Source: Burkholderia sp. IMCC1007
GTDB taxonomy: Bacteria; Pseudomonadota; Gammaproteobacteria; Burkholderiales; Burkholderiaceae
Reading direction: 5' to 3'
Assembly (NCBI RefSeq): GCF_027257875.1
Contig: NZ_JAPVQY010000002.1
Span: 226,684-290,683 of the forward strand
DNA length: 64,000 nucleotides
Part shown: piece after piece, positions 49,492-58,041 of the stretch
How the letters are laid out: every line of letters starts with the position of its first letter
Position numbering within the stretch: position 1 is the first letter of the stretch
Notes under the pieces: model-generated
What the model was told of the DNA's origin: nothing
Database searches by the model: none
Seen by the model: the letters and a program-made list of their open reading frames with translations, nothing else
Position numbers and translations under genes: made by a program

Positions 49492-51753
49492 TTGAAGAAC
49501 TCGATACGGTATCTGGCCGTCGCCAGTGTGTCGCCGCTCGTCGTCGCGCTTGCGTCGTGCGGCTCCGACACCACCTCCGACTCGTCGACCGGCAATACGA
49601 ATGTCGATTCCCGAGCCGCTGCATACGTCGCTCAAATGACTACGGAGGAGAAGATCCAGCTTGTACATGGAAACGGGATGCCTGGCGCCGGTCTCGGCGG
49701 CCCGTTCCCGTCATGGGCGAAAGGCGCGGGCTATATACCGGGAATCCCCAGGCTCGGTATTCCTCCGATCGCGAGCGCCGACTCTGCGGGCGGAGTGAAC
49801 GTGGCCAATTCCGGCGCGACGGCGTTGCCCGCCCCCATCGCACTCGCGGCAACCTGGGATCCTCAGCTCGCGACCGCGTACGGCGCGCGCATCGCGACCG
49901 AGCTTCGTGCGCTCGGTTACGCCGAAGGTCTGGGCGGTGGCGTCAACCTCGCGCGCGAACCGCGTAATGGCCGAACATTCGAGTACATGGGGGAAGACCC
50001 GGTGCTCGCGGGAACGATGAGCGCCGCGCGCACTTCCGGCACGCAGTCAAAGAACGTGATCGCGACGATCAAGCACTTCGCAATGAACGGCCAGGAAACG
50101 AATCGGATGACGAGCAATTCCGTCGTTGACGAGCGCACAATGCGCGAAACCGAACTGCTGGCGTTCGAGATCGGCGTCAAGGAAGGCAAACCGGGCAACG
50201 TGATGTGCTCGTACAACCTCGTCAATGGAATCTATGCGTGCGAGAACCCGTACTTGTTGACCACCGTCCTGAAGAATGAGTGGGGCTTCCAGGGTATGGT
50301 GCAGTCCGATTGGACCGGCACGCACAGCACGGTCGCAGCGGCAATGGCCGGCCTCGACGAAGAGCAACCCGGTGATGCGGGCGCCGATTGGAACAAGGTC
50401 CCAGGGTTCACGATCATTTCGTACTTCAGCACGAAGCTGAAGGCCGCGATCGCGGCGGGCACCGTTCCGATGTCGCGGCTGAACGATATGGTCTTGCGCA
50501 AGGTTCGAACGCTTATCGCGACTGGCGTGATGGACAATCCACCCAGCCCCGGCGGTACGATCGATCAAGCGGCCGGCAATGCCGATGCGCTGTCGATTGC
50601 GCGTCAGTCATTCGTGTTGCTGAAAAACGGCACGCCGCCCGGTGGCAATCAACCAGTCCTTCCACTCCTCGGATCCGCACTTTCCTCGATCGTCGTGATC
50701 GGAGGACACGCGAACATTGGGGTCATTTCGGGTGGCGGCTCGGGCGCGGTGCCCGCAGTGAACGGCAATGCGATAACCAGCTGTCAATCGACCAGCTTCT
50801 TCCCACCCGATTGCGCGATCTGGTACGAATCGTCACCGCTCGCCGCAATCAAGGCAAAAGCACCAAATGCCACCATGACCTATCTCGATGGCGCGGACGC
50901 GACCGCTGCCGCCAACGCGGCTGCGCAGGCCGACGTGGCAATCGTTTTCGCGACGCAGTTCGAAACGGAGGGACGCGACCTCCCGACTCTCGCACTGCCC
51001 GATGCGAATGCCGATCCATTCAATCAGCACTACGATCAGAACGCGCTGATCACTGCAGTCGCGTCGAAAGCGAAGCGCGTCATAGTCGTGCTCGAAAACG
51101 GCAGTCCCGTCCTGATGCCATGGCTGGCGAGCGTACATGGCGTACTCGAGACCTGGTACCCGGGCGTGGAAGGTGGCCAGGCTATTGCCGACGTGCTGTT
51201 TGGCGATGCAAATCCGTCAGGCAAGCTGCCGATCACGTTTGCGCAGCAAGATTCGGATCTCCCGCAGCCGTCGATCGATCCGAGCAACCTGAACGTCAAT
51301 TATGGCGAAGGCCTTCTCGTTGGCTACCACTGGTACGACGCAAAAAATATCCAGCCGTTGTTCCCATTCGGGTTCGGATTGTCGTACACGACGTTCGCCT
51401 ACTCCGGGATGACTGCTCAGCGCGACGGTTCGGACAACGTGACCGTCACGCTGACCATCACGAACACCGGTGCGCGCGTAGGCGCTGAAGTCGCGCAAAT
51501 CTATGCGTCGCTGCCGGCCGGCCTCAACGAACCGCCACAACGCCTCGTCGGATGGAACAAGGTGATGCTGCAGCCTGGCCAATCTCGGCAGATCAGCGTC
51601 ACCATTCCCGCTCGACGGTTCGCGACGTGGAATGCCGACGCGCATGCATGGCAGGTCAACCCGGGACGTTACACACTGACCGCTGCCGGATCGTCCCACG
51701 ACCCGAACGCCCAGCAGCAGGCGCTCGACCTGACCGCAACGCAACCGCTATAA
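49492..51753 (+). CDS. Glycoside hydrolase family 3 (beta-glucosidase-type) lipoprotein
   Basis: The start is TTG at 49492, with GGGAG 8 bp upstream, giving 753 residues. The N-terminus is a lipoprotein signal with lipobox ALASC (Cys 23). The GH3 N-domain has NLAREPRNGRTFEYMGEDPVLAG, KHFAMNGQETNR and the nucleophile Asp273 in MVQSDWTGTHS. The C-domain follows (FVLLKNGTPPG; VIVVLENGSPVLMPWL) and then a fibronectin-III-like domain (TNTGARVGAEVAQIYASLP). It would remove glucosyl or related residues from plant glycosides outside the inner membrane. The AT-rich upstream region sets it apart from its neighbours. Confidence 0.92.
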   Translation: MKNSIRYLAVASVSPLVVALASCGSDTTSDSSTGNTNVDSRAAAYVAQMTTEEKIQLVHGNGMPGAGLGGPFPSWAKGAGYIPGIPRLGIPPIASADSAGGVNVANSGATALPAPIALAATWDPQLATAYGARIATELRALGYAEGLGGGVNLAREPRNGRTFEYMGEDPVLAGTMSAARTSGTQSKNVIATIKHFAMNGQETNRMTSNSVVDERTMRETELLAFEIGVKEGKPGNVMCSYNLVNGIYACENPYLLTTVLKNEWGFQGMVQSDWTGTHSTVAAAMAGLDEEQPGDAGADWNKVPGFTIISYFSTKLKAAIAAGTVPMSRLNDMVLRKVRTLIATGVMDNPPSPGGTIDQAAGNADALSIARQSFVLLKNGTPPGGNQPVLPLLGSALSSIVVIGGHANIGVISGGGSGAVPAVNGNAITSCQSTSFFPPDCAIWYESSPLAAIKAKAPNATMTYLDGADATAAANAAAQADVAIVFATQFETEGRDLPTLALPDANADPFNQHYDQNALITAVASKAKRVIVVLENGSPVLMPWLASVHGVLETWYPGVEGGQAIADVLFGDANPSGKLPITFAQQDSDLPQPSIDPSNLNVNYGEGLLVGYHWYDAKNIQPLFPFGFGLSYTTFAYSGMTAQRDGSDNVTVTLTITNTGARVGAEVAQIYASLPAGLNEPPQRLVGWNKVMLQPGQSRQISVTIPARRFATWNADAHAWQVNPGRYTLTAAGSSHDPNAQQQALDLTATQPL

Positions 51754-51762
51754 CGGCGACTG

Positions 51763-51808
51763 ACCGTGTGCCCGAGGGTATCGCCATGCTCGCTCTCGGG
51801 CACACGGT
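51763..51808. terminator. Convergent hairpin between GH3 and thiolase genes
   Basis: ACCGTGTGCCCGAG (51763-51776) pairs perfectly with CTCGGGCACACGGT (51795-51808), giving a 14-bp stem and an 18-base loop between two convergent stop codons. A bidirectional terminator role is likely, although no long T-run follows. Confidence 0.65.
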
Positions 51809-51847
51809 TACGGTATCGACCGGATGGTGCGCGAGCCGTGGAGCGCG

Positions 51848-53026
51848 TCAGCCCATCGCGTTCGCGAGGATGACGGTGCAATGGGACGACAGTATCCCCC
51901 CTTCGTTATGCACCAGCGCGACTTCCGCACCCTCCACCTGGCGCGGCCCGAGACCTCCCCTCAATTGGCGCACCGCCTCGACGATCCCGAAAAGACCGCC
52001 CGCCGCGCCTGCGTGGGCGTGGGAGAGCATGCCACCGTGAGTGTTGATCGGCAGCTTGCCACCGATGCGCGCATGTCCGTCGGCAAAGAAGGCACCGCCC
52101 TCACCACGCTTGCACAGGCCGAGTTCTTCCATTTCGATGATCGGGACGATCGTGAAGCAGTCGTACAATTGAGCCACATCGATATCACCGGGACCCAGGG
52201 CCGCCATTTCGTATGCGAGGCGCCCCGATTCCGTGGCACCGAACTCGGTCAGACTCGGCGCGCACATCAGGTGCTCGTGAGTGTGATATTCACCGATCCC
52301 TTGCAGATAGATTGGCGTGGCTTTCAAATCGGCCGCGCGCTCCGCCGACGTGACGATGAACGCTCCGCCGGCATCCGATATCAGACAGCAATCGAGCATG
52401 CCAAGCGGGTCCGCAATCGGCTTGGCTGTCAGAACCTGCTCGATCGTCAACGGCGTCTTCATATGTGCGTTCGGATGCAGCAGCGCATGCTCGCGGGTGT
52501 TGACCGCAACGTGTGCCAATTGCTCGCGGGTGGTGCCCAACTCATGCATGTACCGCTGCGCGATCATCGCGTAGAAGCCGGGAATGGACGCGCCGTACGG
52601 TTGCTCGAAATACGGATGCCCCACCGCCATCAACGATGCGACTGCCGCGTCGCGCGTGAGACCTGTTGCGCGATTCTCCCCGGCGCAGATCAGGATGGTT
52701 TCAGCCTGCCCTGAGGCGATCGCTTCGGCCGCATGCTTGAGCATCACGGCAGGACTGGCCCCGCCCGTCACGAGCGACGCATTGAATCGAGGCTTGACTC
52801 CCAGATATTCGCAAAGCACCGAACCCAGCATGAAGTATGGCTCGGTAAAGGAATAGGCAGTCAGTACGCCGTCAATGTCCGACACCTTGAGACCCGCGTC
52901 ATCCAACGCGCGCTTTGCGGCCTGAGCGTTCAGACCCAAGCCCGTCATACTGGGCACCCGCCCGATTTCGGATTCACCCACACCGACGATGGCTACTTTG
53001 TTCTTCAGCGATTCAGCTTTCTTCAT
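51848..53026 (-). CDS. Thiolase-like acetyl-CoA acetyltransferase (SCP-x/lipid-transfer type)
   Basis: From the ATG at 53026 (MKKAESLKNKVAIVGVGESEIG) this protein has 392 residues. It carries RALDDAGLKVSDIDGVLTAY, ILICAGENRATG and a late NTHGGMLSHAHAGAAGGLFGIVEA block with the thiolase histidine region. The classical nucleophile-cysteine motif is not seen at its usual place (ASLVTGGASPAVM), as in other SCP2-thiolase-like proteins that work with a DUF35 partner. That partner lies 10 bp upstream. The pair probably cleaves a bulky or branched 3-oxoacyl-CoA (or an aldol adduct). Confidence 0.85.
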   Translation of the reverse strand: MKKAESLKNKVAIVGVGESEIGRVPSMTGLGLNAQAAKRALDDAGLKVSDIDGVLTAYSFTEPYFMLGSVLCEYLGVKPRFNASLVTGGASPAVMLKHAAEAIASGQAETILICAGENRATGLTRDAAVASLMAVGHPYFEQPYGASIPGFYAMIAQRYMHELGTTREQLAHVAVNTREHALLHPNAHMKTPLTIEQVLTAKPIADPLGMLDCCLISDAGGAFIVTSAERAADLKATPIYLQGIGEYHTHEHLMCAPSLTEFGATESGRLAYEMAALGPGDIDVAQLYDCFTIVPIIEMEELGLCKRGEGGAFFADGHARIGGKLPINTHGGMLSHAHAGAAGGLFGIVEAVRQLRGGLGPRQVEGAEVALVHNEGGILSSHCTVILANAMG

Positions 53027-53036
53027 ATCGTCGATC

Positions 53037-53450
53037 TCAAGCGTTGACACGATGGAATTGCGGAAGCATCGCGCCACCGCCACGATCCTCGAACGTGACG
53101 CCGACCCGATCGCCGATTCGTACGGATAACGCCTCATCGCCGACGATATTGGTCAGCATTCGGGGGCCCTCGTCGAGATCGATCAGTGCCACGACATACG
53201 GCGCGTGCGCACCGAACGAGGCAAGCGGCGCACGCCGAATGATCGTGAAGCTATGCACGTGACCAGCCCCACTGCTCTCAACCCATTCGAGCTGGTCGGA
53301 CCAACAACTCGGGCACAGATACCGAGGCATGAAGTGAGTCGTGCCACAAGCTTTGCATTTTCGAATCAGCAGGCGTCGCTCTCGCGCTGCGTCCCAGTAT
53401 GGCTGCGAATCGGCATTCGCAACCGGAATGGGTAGTGGGGTTGCTTCCAT
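53037..53450 (-). CDS. Zinc-ribbon/OB-fold (DUF35) partner protein
   Basis: From the ATG at 53450 (MEATPLPIPVANADSQPYWD) this protein has 137 residues. The rubredoxin-like zinc ribbon reads CKACGTTHFMPRYLCPSC (residues about 31-48) and is followed by an OB-fold (VHSFTIIRRAPLASFGAHAPYVVALIDLDEG). DUF35 proteins bind CoA substrates and form complexes with SCP2-type thiolases or act with MaoC domains. The neighbouring thiolase begins 10 bp downstream and the MaoC gene is in the same operon. Confidence 0.9.
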   Translation of the reverse strand: MEATPLPIPVANADSQPYWDAARERRLLIRKCKACGTTHFMPRYLCPSCWSDQLEWVESSGAGHVHSFTIIRRAPLASFGAHAPYVVALIDLDEGPRMLTNIVGDEALSVRIGDRVGVTFEDRGGGAMLPQFHRVNA

Positions 53451-53488
53451 AGTCAGTCTCCCTCTTGTTTCGTCCTCAACCGGCGCAG

Positions 53489-54967
53489 TCAAACGCGCGC
53501 TATCTTCTGCAATACCGCCTTGCTTACCATGTACGCGTCGAGCGATTCCGCGCCACCTTCGCGCCCGACGCCGCTGTCCTTGACGCCCCCGAACGGCATG
53601 TCTGCGCCCGGAACGCCGAAATGGTTGATCGACAACACGCCGCACTCCAGCTCACGTGTAAAGCGCTCGGCATCATCGATCGAGTTCGTGAACGCGTATG
53701 CAGCCAAGCCGACCGACAGGCTGTTCGCGATGGTCAGACCGTCACACATGTTCTTCACGGAAACGCATGTCCCGAGTGGACCAAATGGTTCGGCACGCAT
53801 CGCCTTTGTGTGCACAGGCGCGTCAGCGAGTACTGTCGGCGCGTAAAAGTAGCCGCGTTCGCCAATGCGATGTCCGCCGGCCGCTACGCGCGCCCCCGCG
53901 GCCCGGGCGTCGGCCACAAGCGATTCCATCGCTGCCAGCCGGCGCGCATTGATCACCGGTCCCATCTGCACATCCGGCTCGAATCCATCGCCGACGCGAA
54001 TTTCATTGGCCGCATGTGCGAATGCGTCCACGAAGTCGGCGTACACGCGCTCATGCACGATGAAGCGTGACGGCGATGCACAGATCTGGCCGGCCATGCG
54101 CATCTTCGCCGCCACCGCGAGACGCGCGATCCTGGCGACGTCGACGCCGTCGCAGACGAGAACCGGCGCATGCCCGCCCAGCTCCATCAGCACCGGCTTC
54201 ATCGCGGCGCCGGCAAGCTGGGAAAGATGCATGCCGACCTGCACTGAACCGGTCAGCGTAATCATCCGGATCGCCGGCGACGCGATCAGGTCCGCCGAAA
54301 TTTCCGCCGGATCGCCGAACACGAGGTTGAGTACGCCGGACGGCAAACCCGCATCGACGAAGCATTGAACGAATGCGCATGCGGCGCCTGGCGTTTCTTC
54401 GGCCGCCTTGATAACAATGGAGCAGCCCGCCGCCAACGCCCCGCTGATCTTCCGTGACGGAGAGCTGATCGGCACGTTCCACGGCGTGAATGCCGCCACC
54501 GGACCAATGGGCTGCTTGATGACCATCCGCAGCATGCCCGGCTCGGAAGGCGCGACGACTCCATACGAACGATGCAGTTGTGCCGCATCCCACTCGAGGA
54601 ACGTGCGGGCGCGCTCGACTTCCGCTCGGGCGTCTGCGACGGGTTTGCCCTGCTCCAGCGTAATGATCGACGCGATCGCATCGACGCGTTCACGTAGCAA
54701 ACCGGCGACGCGAAGCAACAACGCCGCGCGCTCGTCGGGTGCCGTATCCCGCCAGGTCCTGAACGCGCGGTACGCTGCGCCCGATGCACGTTCGAGATCC
54801 TCCCGCGTCGCGCGCGGGACCGGACCCAGCACACTTTCATCGCCGGGATTTTCGACTGCGTGACAAGCGGCACGATCATAAATCCAGTCACCGTCGATAT
54901 ACAGCCCGATGCGAGGATATGCTCGACGAGCCATTGTGCGATCCACGTTCGACCTGAGGTCCGACAT
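53489..54967 (-). CDS. NAD(P)-dependent aldehyde dehydrogenase (succinate-semialdehyde-dehydrogenase type)
   Basis: I prefer the ATG at 54967 (MSDLRSNVDRTMARRAYPRI; 492 residues), which follows AAGGAAGGTGAG; an ATG at 54994 is the alternative. It shows VAAFTPWNVPISSPSRKISGAL, KAAEETPGAACAFVQCF, LTGSVQVGMHLSQLAG, the general base in MELGGHAPVLV and the catalytic cysteine in MAGQICASPSRFIVHE. The 'GQICASP' form resembles SSADH-like enzymes. It oxidises an aldehyde intermediate to an acid. It follows MaoC by 94 bp and precedes DUF35 by 38 bp. Confidence 0.92.
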   Translation of the reverse strand: MSDLRSNVDRTMARRAYPRIGLYIDGDWIYDRAACHAVENPGDESVLGPVPRATREDLERASGAAYRAFRTWRDTAPDERAALLLRVAGLLRERVDAIASIITLEQGKPVADARAEVERARTFLEWDAAQLHRSYGVVAPSEPGMLRMVIKQPIGPVAAFTPWNVPISSPSRKISGALAAGCSIVIKAAEETPGAACAFVQCFVDAGLPSGVLNLVFGDPAEISADLIASPAIRMITLTGSVQVGMHLSQLAGAAMKPVLMELGGHAPVLVCDGVDVARIARLAVAAKMRMAGQICASPSRFIVHERVYADFVDAFAHAANEIRVGDGFEPDVQMGPVINARRLAAMESLVADARAAGARVAAGGHRIGERGYFYAPTVLADAPVHTKAMRAEPFGPLGTCVSVKNMCDGLTIANSLSVGLAAYAFTNSIDDAERFTRELECGVLSINHFGVPGADMPFGGVKDSGVGREGGAESLDAYMVSKAVLQKIARV

Positions 54968-55061
54968 CTCACCTTCCTTCGTATGGTCTGCCACTGTTCA
55001 GTGGCGTGCGCTGCCACCCCGTGTTGCCGAGTGCTCCCGAGCCGGGTGCTCCAGGAGTGCG

Positions 55062-55550
55062 TCAGGTCGCGCTCGATGCAGATTCACTGTCTCCGGTCGG
55101 TCGCCGGCGATAAAGCAACGTCACTTCCATCTGCTGTACGACCGTCCCGTCGTGTCGCACGAAGCGACGATTCATCTTGACGGTCCCTCGGTCCGGTTTG
55201 CTGGATTCCTTGCGCTCGACAACCGTCATTTCCGCATGCAGCGTGTCGCCATGCTTGACGGGCGCAAGCATGCGCCACTGGTCGACCTGAAGCAGCGCGA
55301 GCAACGTGCCGTCATTGACGCCGCTCGCATATTGCAGCCCCCCCATGATCCCGTAGATCAACGGACCATGCGCGATCGGCTCGCCGAACGGCGTCGTCTT
55401 GCAGTACTCCCAATTCGTGTGGACTTCGTTGAAATCGCCGGTCAGGCAGGCGAAATTCACGATGTCGGTCGACGTGATCGTGCGAGCCGGTGTTTGAATG
55501 ACCTTGCCTATTTCGAAATCCTCCCAGTACAACCCTCGCCTGGTCGACAT
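55062..55550 (-). CDS. MaoC-like enoyl-CoA hydratase (hot-dog fold)
   Basis: From the ATG at 55550 (MSTRRGLYWEDFEIGKVIQT) this protein has 162 residues. The hydratase motif is in LTGDFNEVHTNWEYCKTTPFG (Asp and His near 38-43), followed by IAHGPLIYGIMGGL. These residues are those of R-specific enoyl-CoA hydratases. It is the first gene of the MaoC/ALDH/DUF35/thiolase operon and has a -24/-12 promoter 41 bp upstream. Together with the DUF35-thiolase pair it suggests hydration followed by retro-thiolytic or retro-aldol side-chain removal. Confidence 0.88.
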   Translation of the reverse strand: MSTRRGLYWEDFEIGKVIQTPARTITSTDIVNFACLTGDFNEVHTNWEYCKTTPFGEPIAHGPLIYGIMGGLQYASGVNDGTLLALLQVDQWRMLAPVKHGDTLHAEMTVVERKESSKPDRGTVKMNRRFVRHDGTVVQQMEVTLLYRRRPTGDSESASSAT

Positions 55551-55591
55551 TGCCGATCTCCTTTGTGTGAATGAGTATCGCTGGCAATCAA

Positions 55592-55606
55592 GCAATCATC
55601 GTGCCT
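55592..55606 (-). promoter_or_regulatory. Sigma-54 promoter of the MaoC/ALDH/DUF35/thiolase operon
   Basis: The minus strand reads AGGCAC-GATGA-TTGC, matching 9 of 10 consensus bases with GG and GC kept, 41 bp upstream of the ATG at 55550. Confidence 0.7.
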
Positions 55607-55656
55607 TCCCGATATCGTCAAAGGGCACGCGGGTCCGGCGCGGCCGGCGGCACACC

Positions 55657-55695
55657 ATGTCGCGACGGGCAACACTGTGTCGCCGTCGCCGACAC
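55657..55695. promoter_or_regulatory. Tandem TGTC-N9-RNCA elements between two divergent sigma-54 promoters
   Basis: ATGTCGCGACGGGCAACAC (55657-55675) and GTGTCGCCGTCGCCGACAC (55677-55695) are 20 bp apart. They lie 50 bp from the minus-strand -24 box (55606) and 62 bp from the plus-strand -24 box (55758). Confidence 0.65.
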
Positions 55696-55757
55696 GCGGC
55701 ACGCCACCCGCAAATGGATAGCTGCGCGCCGCGCCGTCCGAAGTGAAGAAGCGCTTG

Positions 55758-55772
55758 TGGCACGACGATTGC
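55758..55772 (+). promoter_or_regulatory. Sigma-54 promoter of the DUF2889/MFS operon
   Basis: TGGCAC-GACGA-TTGC is a perfect consensus match, 69 bp upstream of the GTG start at 55842. Confidence 0.85.
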
Positions 55773-55829
55773 TGAAGCTGCGGGTGACAAGCCCGGTCCA
55801 GCCATGCGGGCCGTTATCGTTCACTTCCG

Positions 55830-55841
55830 GGAGAATTCTCC
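55830..55841 (+). promoter_or_regulatory. Palindromic ribosome-binding region of the DUF2889 gene
   Basis: GGAGAATTCTCC is a perfect 12-bp palindrome that includes the GGGAGA ribosome site and touches the GTG at 55842. It could fold into a small hairpin that hides the ribosome site. Confidence 0.4.
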
Positions 55842-56411
55842 GTGCCTTTATCCGAGCCGAGCGGCCGTCGCGAACTCCATCACCGCGTGATCGATATGCG
55901 CACGTATGCGCGCGATGATGGTCTCTACGATGTCGAAGCACATCTCGTCGATACCAAACCGTTCGATTTCCAGCATTCGGGCCGAGCGGATCCGCTGCCG
56001 GCTGGCGCGCCGCTGCATGACCTCCGGGTCCGCGTCACCGTCGACGATCAATACGTGATTCATCGCATAGAGGCAGCATCGGACGCGACGCCGTTCGCGT
56101 TGTGCAAGGAAGCCGAAACGACTTTGAACGTGCTCGTCGGGCAGCGTATCGGCAAGGGGTGGTCGTCCGTCGTCAAAGACAACCTGCGGGGACCGGCGAG
56201 CTGCACGCATCTGAGGGAAGTACTGATTCCGCTCGCGACGACCATGATGCAGGGGGTTCGCGGGGTGACCGGCGCGCCGAGCCAGTTCGTCGACGCGAAC
56301 GGCAAACCGACCATCCTGAACAGTTGCTATGCGTATGCGGATCATCGCGATGTCGTAAAGCAGCGGTGGCCTCAGCACTTCCGATCGACGACGCGGTCCA
56401 CCGCCGACTGA
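55842..56411 (+). CDS. DUF2889 domain protein
   Basis: This 189-residue protein starts at GTG 55842 (PLSEPSGRRELHHRVIDMRT). It follows the DUF2889 pattern: RTYARDDGLYDVEAHLVDTKPFDF, APLHDLRVRVTVDDQYVIH, EAASDATPFALC, GKGWSSVVKDNLRGPASCTHLREVL, and a C-terminal NSCYAYADHRDVVKQRWP. No reaction is known for the family; DUF2889 genes often stand near CoA-linked catabolism. The stop overlaps the MFS start (TGATG), so the two are coupled. Confidence 0.85.
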   Translation: MPLSEPSGRRELHHRVIDMRTYARDDGLYDVEAHLVDTKPFDFQHSGRADPLPAGAPLHDLRVRVTVDDQYVIHRIEAASDATPFALCKEAETTLNVLVGQRIGKGWSSVVKDNLRGPASCTHLREVLIPLATTMMQGVRGVTGAPSQFVDANGKPTILNSCYAYADHRDVVKQRWPQHFRSTTRSTAD

Positions 56412-57940
56412 TGCATACCGTGGTCCCGCCGGAGACCGCGCCGACCGTCCCTCACGTCCCCTTCATCAGCACCGTAACCATCATGGGCTGCACTCCGCAT
56501 CTGCCACAACGCAACCGCACGACAAGCGGCACGCATGACCGCAGGCTGACAATCACGCTCTGGCTGGTCGCGGCCGGGTTCTTCATGCAGACGCTCGATA
56601 CCACGATCGTCAATACGGCACTACCGGGGATGGCGCGCAGCCTCGGCGAAGCGCCACTCCATATGCAATCGGTGGTCGTCGCCTACTCGCTCACGATGGC
56701 GCTGATGATTCCGGTTTCCGGATTTCTGGCTGATCGACTCGGCACGCGCCGGGTATTTCTTTCCGCCATCGTCGTCTTCACGCTCGGATCGCTGTTATGC
56801 GCGAATGCGCAAGCGCTTGGGCAACTGGTCCTGTTCCGTGTCGTGCAGGGTATAGGTGGGGCGATGCTGTTGCCGATCGGTCGGCTCGCCGTTATTCGAT
56901 CGTTTCCGCCCGAGCGCTACCTGCCGGCCCTCACGTTCGTTGCGATTCCTGGCCTGGTCGGACCGCTGATTGGTCCGATGCTCGGAGGCTGGCTCACCGA
57001 ATCCGCATCATGGCACTGGGTATTTCTGATCAACGTGCCGATCGGCGCGCTCGGGTGCGCGGCGACGGCGATCTACATGCCCGGAGAACCGTTGCCTGGG
57101 TCCGCTCGATTCGACTTCCTCGGTTATCTGATGCTCGCGATCCCGATGCTGTCGATCACGCTTGCGCTCGACGGAATTGCGGAATTCGGGCTGACCCGTC
57201 GCGCAGTGATCGGCCTCGTCGCGCTGACATTCGCCGGCATCGTCATGTACTGCGTCCATGCGACCCGCGTCCCGGACCCTCTGTTTTCGCTGAAATTGTT
57301 TGACATCCGCACGTTCAGGATCGGTTTGCTGGGCAATCTGCTCACGAGACTTGGCGGTGGAGCCATGCCGTATCTGCTGCCGTTGCTGCTCCAGGTAAGC
57401 CTCGGCTACTCTCCTTTTCACGCCGGCATGATGATGCTACCCGTTGCGGCCGCCGGAATGGCGGTGAGGCCTCTGGCCGTTCGTTTGATCACGGCTTGCG
57501 GCTATCGCACGGTTCTACTGGTCAATACGCTCGCAATCGGTTTGACGATCTCGAGCTTCGCGTTGATATCGCCGCCGCAGCCGCCGTGGCTCCAGGTCAC
57601 GCAGTTTGCGTTGTTCGGCGCCGTCAATGCGTTGCAGTTCACCGCGATGAATGCGATCACGCTGAGGGACCTCGGAACGGCAGGCGCGAGCAGCGGCAAC
57701 AGTCTCTTCTCTCTCGCGCAGATGCTATCGATGAGTCTCGGCGTGACGATTGCCGGTACGTTGCTCGACCAGTTCATGGAGACGTTTGGCCGCCACACGC
57801 ATTCCCAGACGCTGACGGCCTTTCACGCGACGTTTGCGTGCATCGGCATCATCACCGCGTCGTCGGCACTGGTCTTCGCACGGTTGACGCCTGAAGCAGG
57901 TGTGATGACCGTTCGCAGCAGCCCTGCCAAGGAGGGGTGA
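56411..57940 (+). CDS. MFS drug/solute transporter, DHA2 (EmrB/QacA) type
   Basis: The ATG at 56411 overlaps the DUF2889 stop (TGATG) and gives 509 residues; an ATG at 56484 would remove 24 polar residues. About 13-14 membrane helices are visible. The MFS motif A form is GFLADRLGTRRVFLSAIV near 85, and the DHA-type GPLIGPMLGGWLTES near 185 and the LDTTIVNTALPGMARSL helix-1 motif are present. It is a proton-linked exporter or importer. Sigma-54 control with the pathway genes suggests handling of the substrate or a toxic intermediate. Confidence 0.9.
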   Translation: MHTVVPPETAPTVPHVPFISTVTIMGCTPHLPQRNRTTSGTHDRRLTITLWLVAAGFFMQTLDTTIVNTALPGMARSLGEAPLHMQSVVVAYSLTMALMIPVSGFLADRLGTRRVFLSAIVVFTLGSLLCANAQALGQLVLFRVVQGIGGAMLLPIGRLAVIRSFPPERYLPALTFVAIPGLVGPLIGPMLGGWLTESASWHWVFLINVPIGALGCAATAIYMPGEPLPGSARFDFLGYLMLAIPMLSITLALDGIAEFGLTRRAVIGLVALTFAGIVMYCVHATRVPDPLFSLKLFDIRTFRIGLLGNLLTRLGGGAMPYLLPLLLQVSLGYSPFHAGMMMLPVAAAGMAVRPLAVRLITACGYRTVLLVNTLAIGLTISSFALISPPQPPWLQVTQFALFGAVNALQFTAMNAITLRDLGTAGASSGNSLFSLAQMLSMSLGVTIAGTLLDQFMETFGRHTHSQTLTAFHATFACIGIITASSALVFARLTPEAGVMTVRSSPAKEG

Positions 57941-57988
57941 CCGAACACGAAGATTTGGAGCGCCCCCCCGGATCGCGCGGCCTTTGAC

Positions 57989-58011
57989 AAAAAAGGGGGC
58001 TCGTGGCCCCC
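57989..58011 (-). terminator. Rho-independent terminator of the ECH/ACAD/HAD/CaiB operon
   Basis: On the minus strand, GGGGGC-CACGA-GCCCCC is followed by TTTTTT. It lies 31-53 bp after the CaiB stop (58042). Confidence 0.88.
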
Positions 58012-58041
58012 GAAAGTGAAACGGGACATCGCCGTCGTTGC

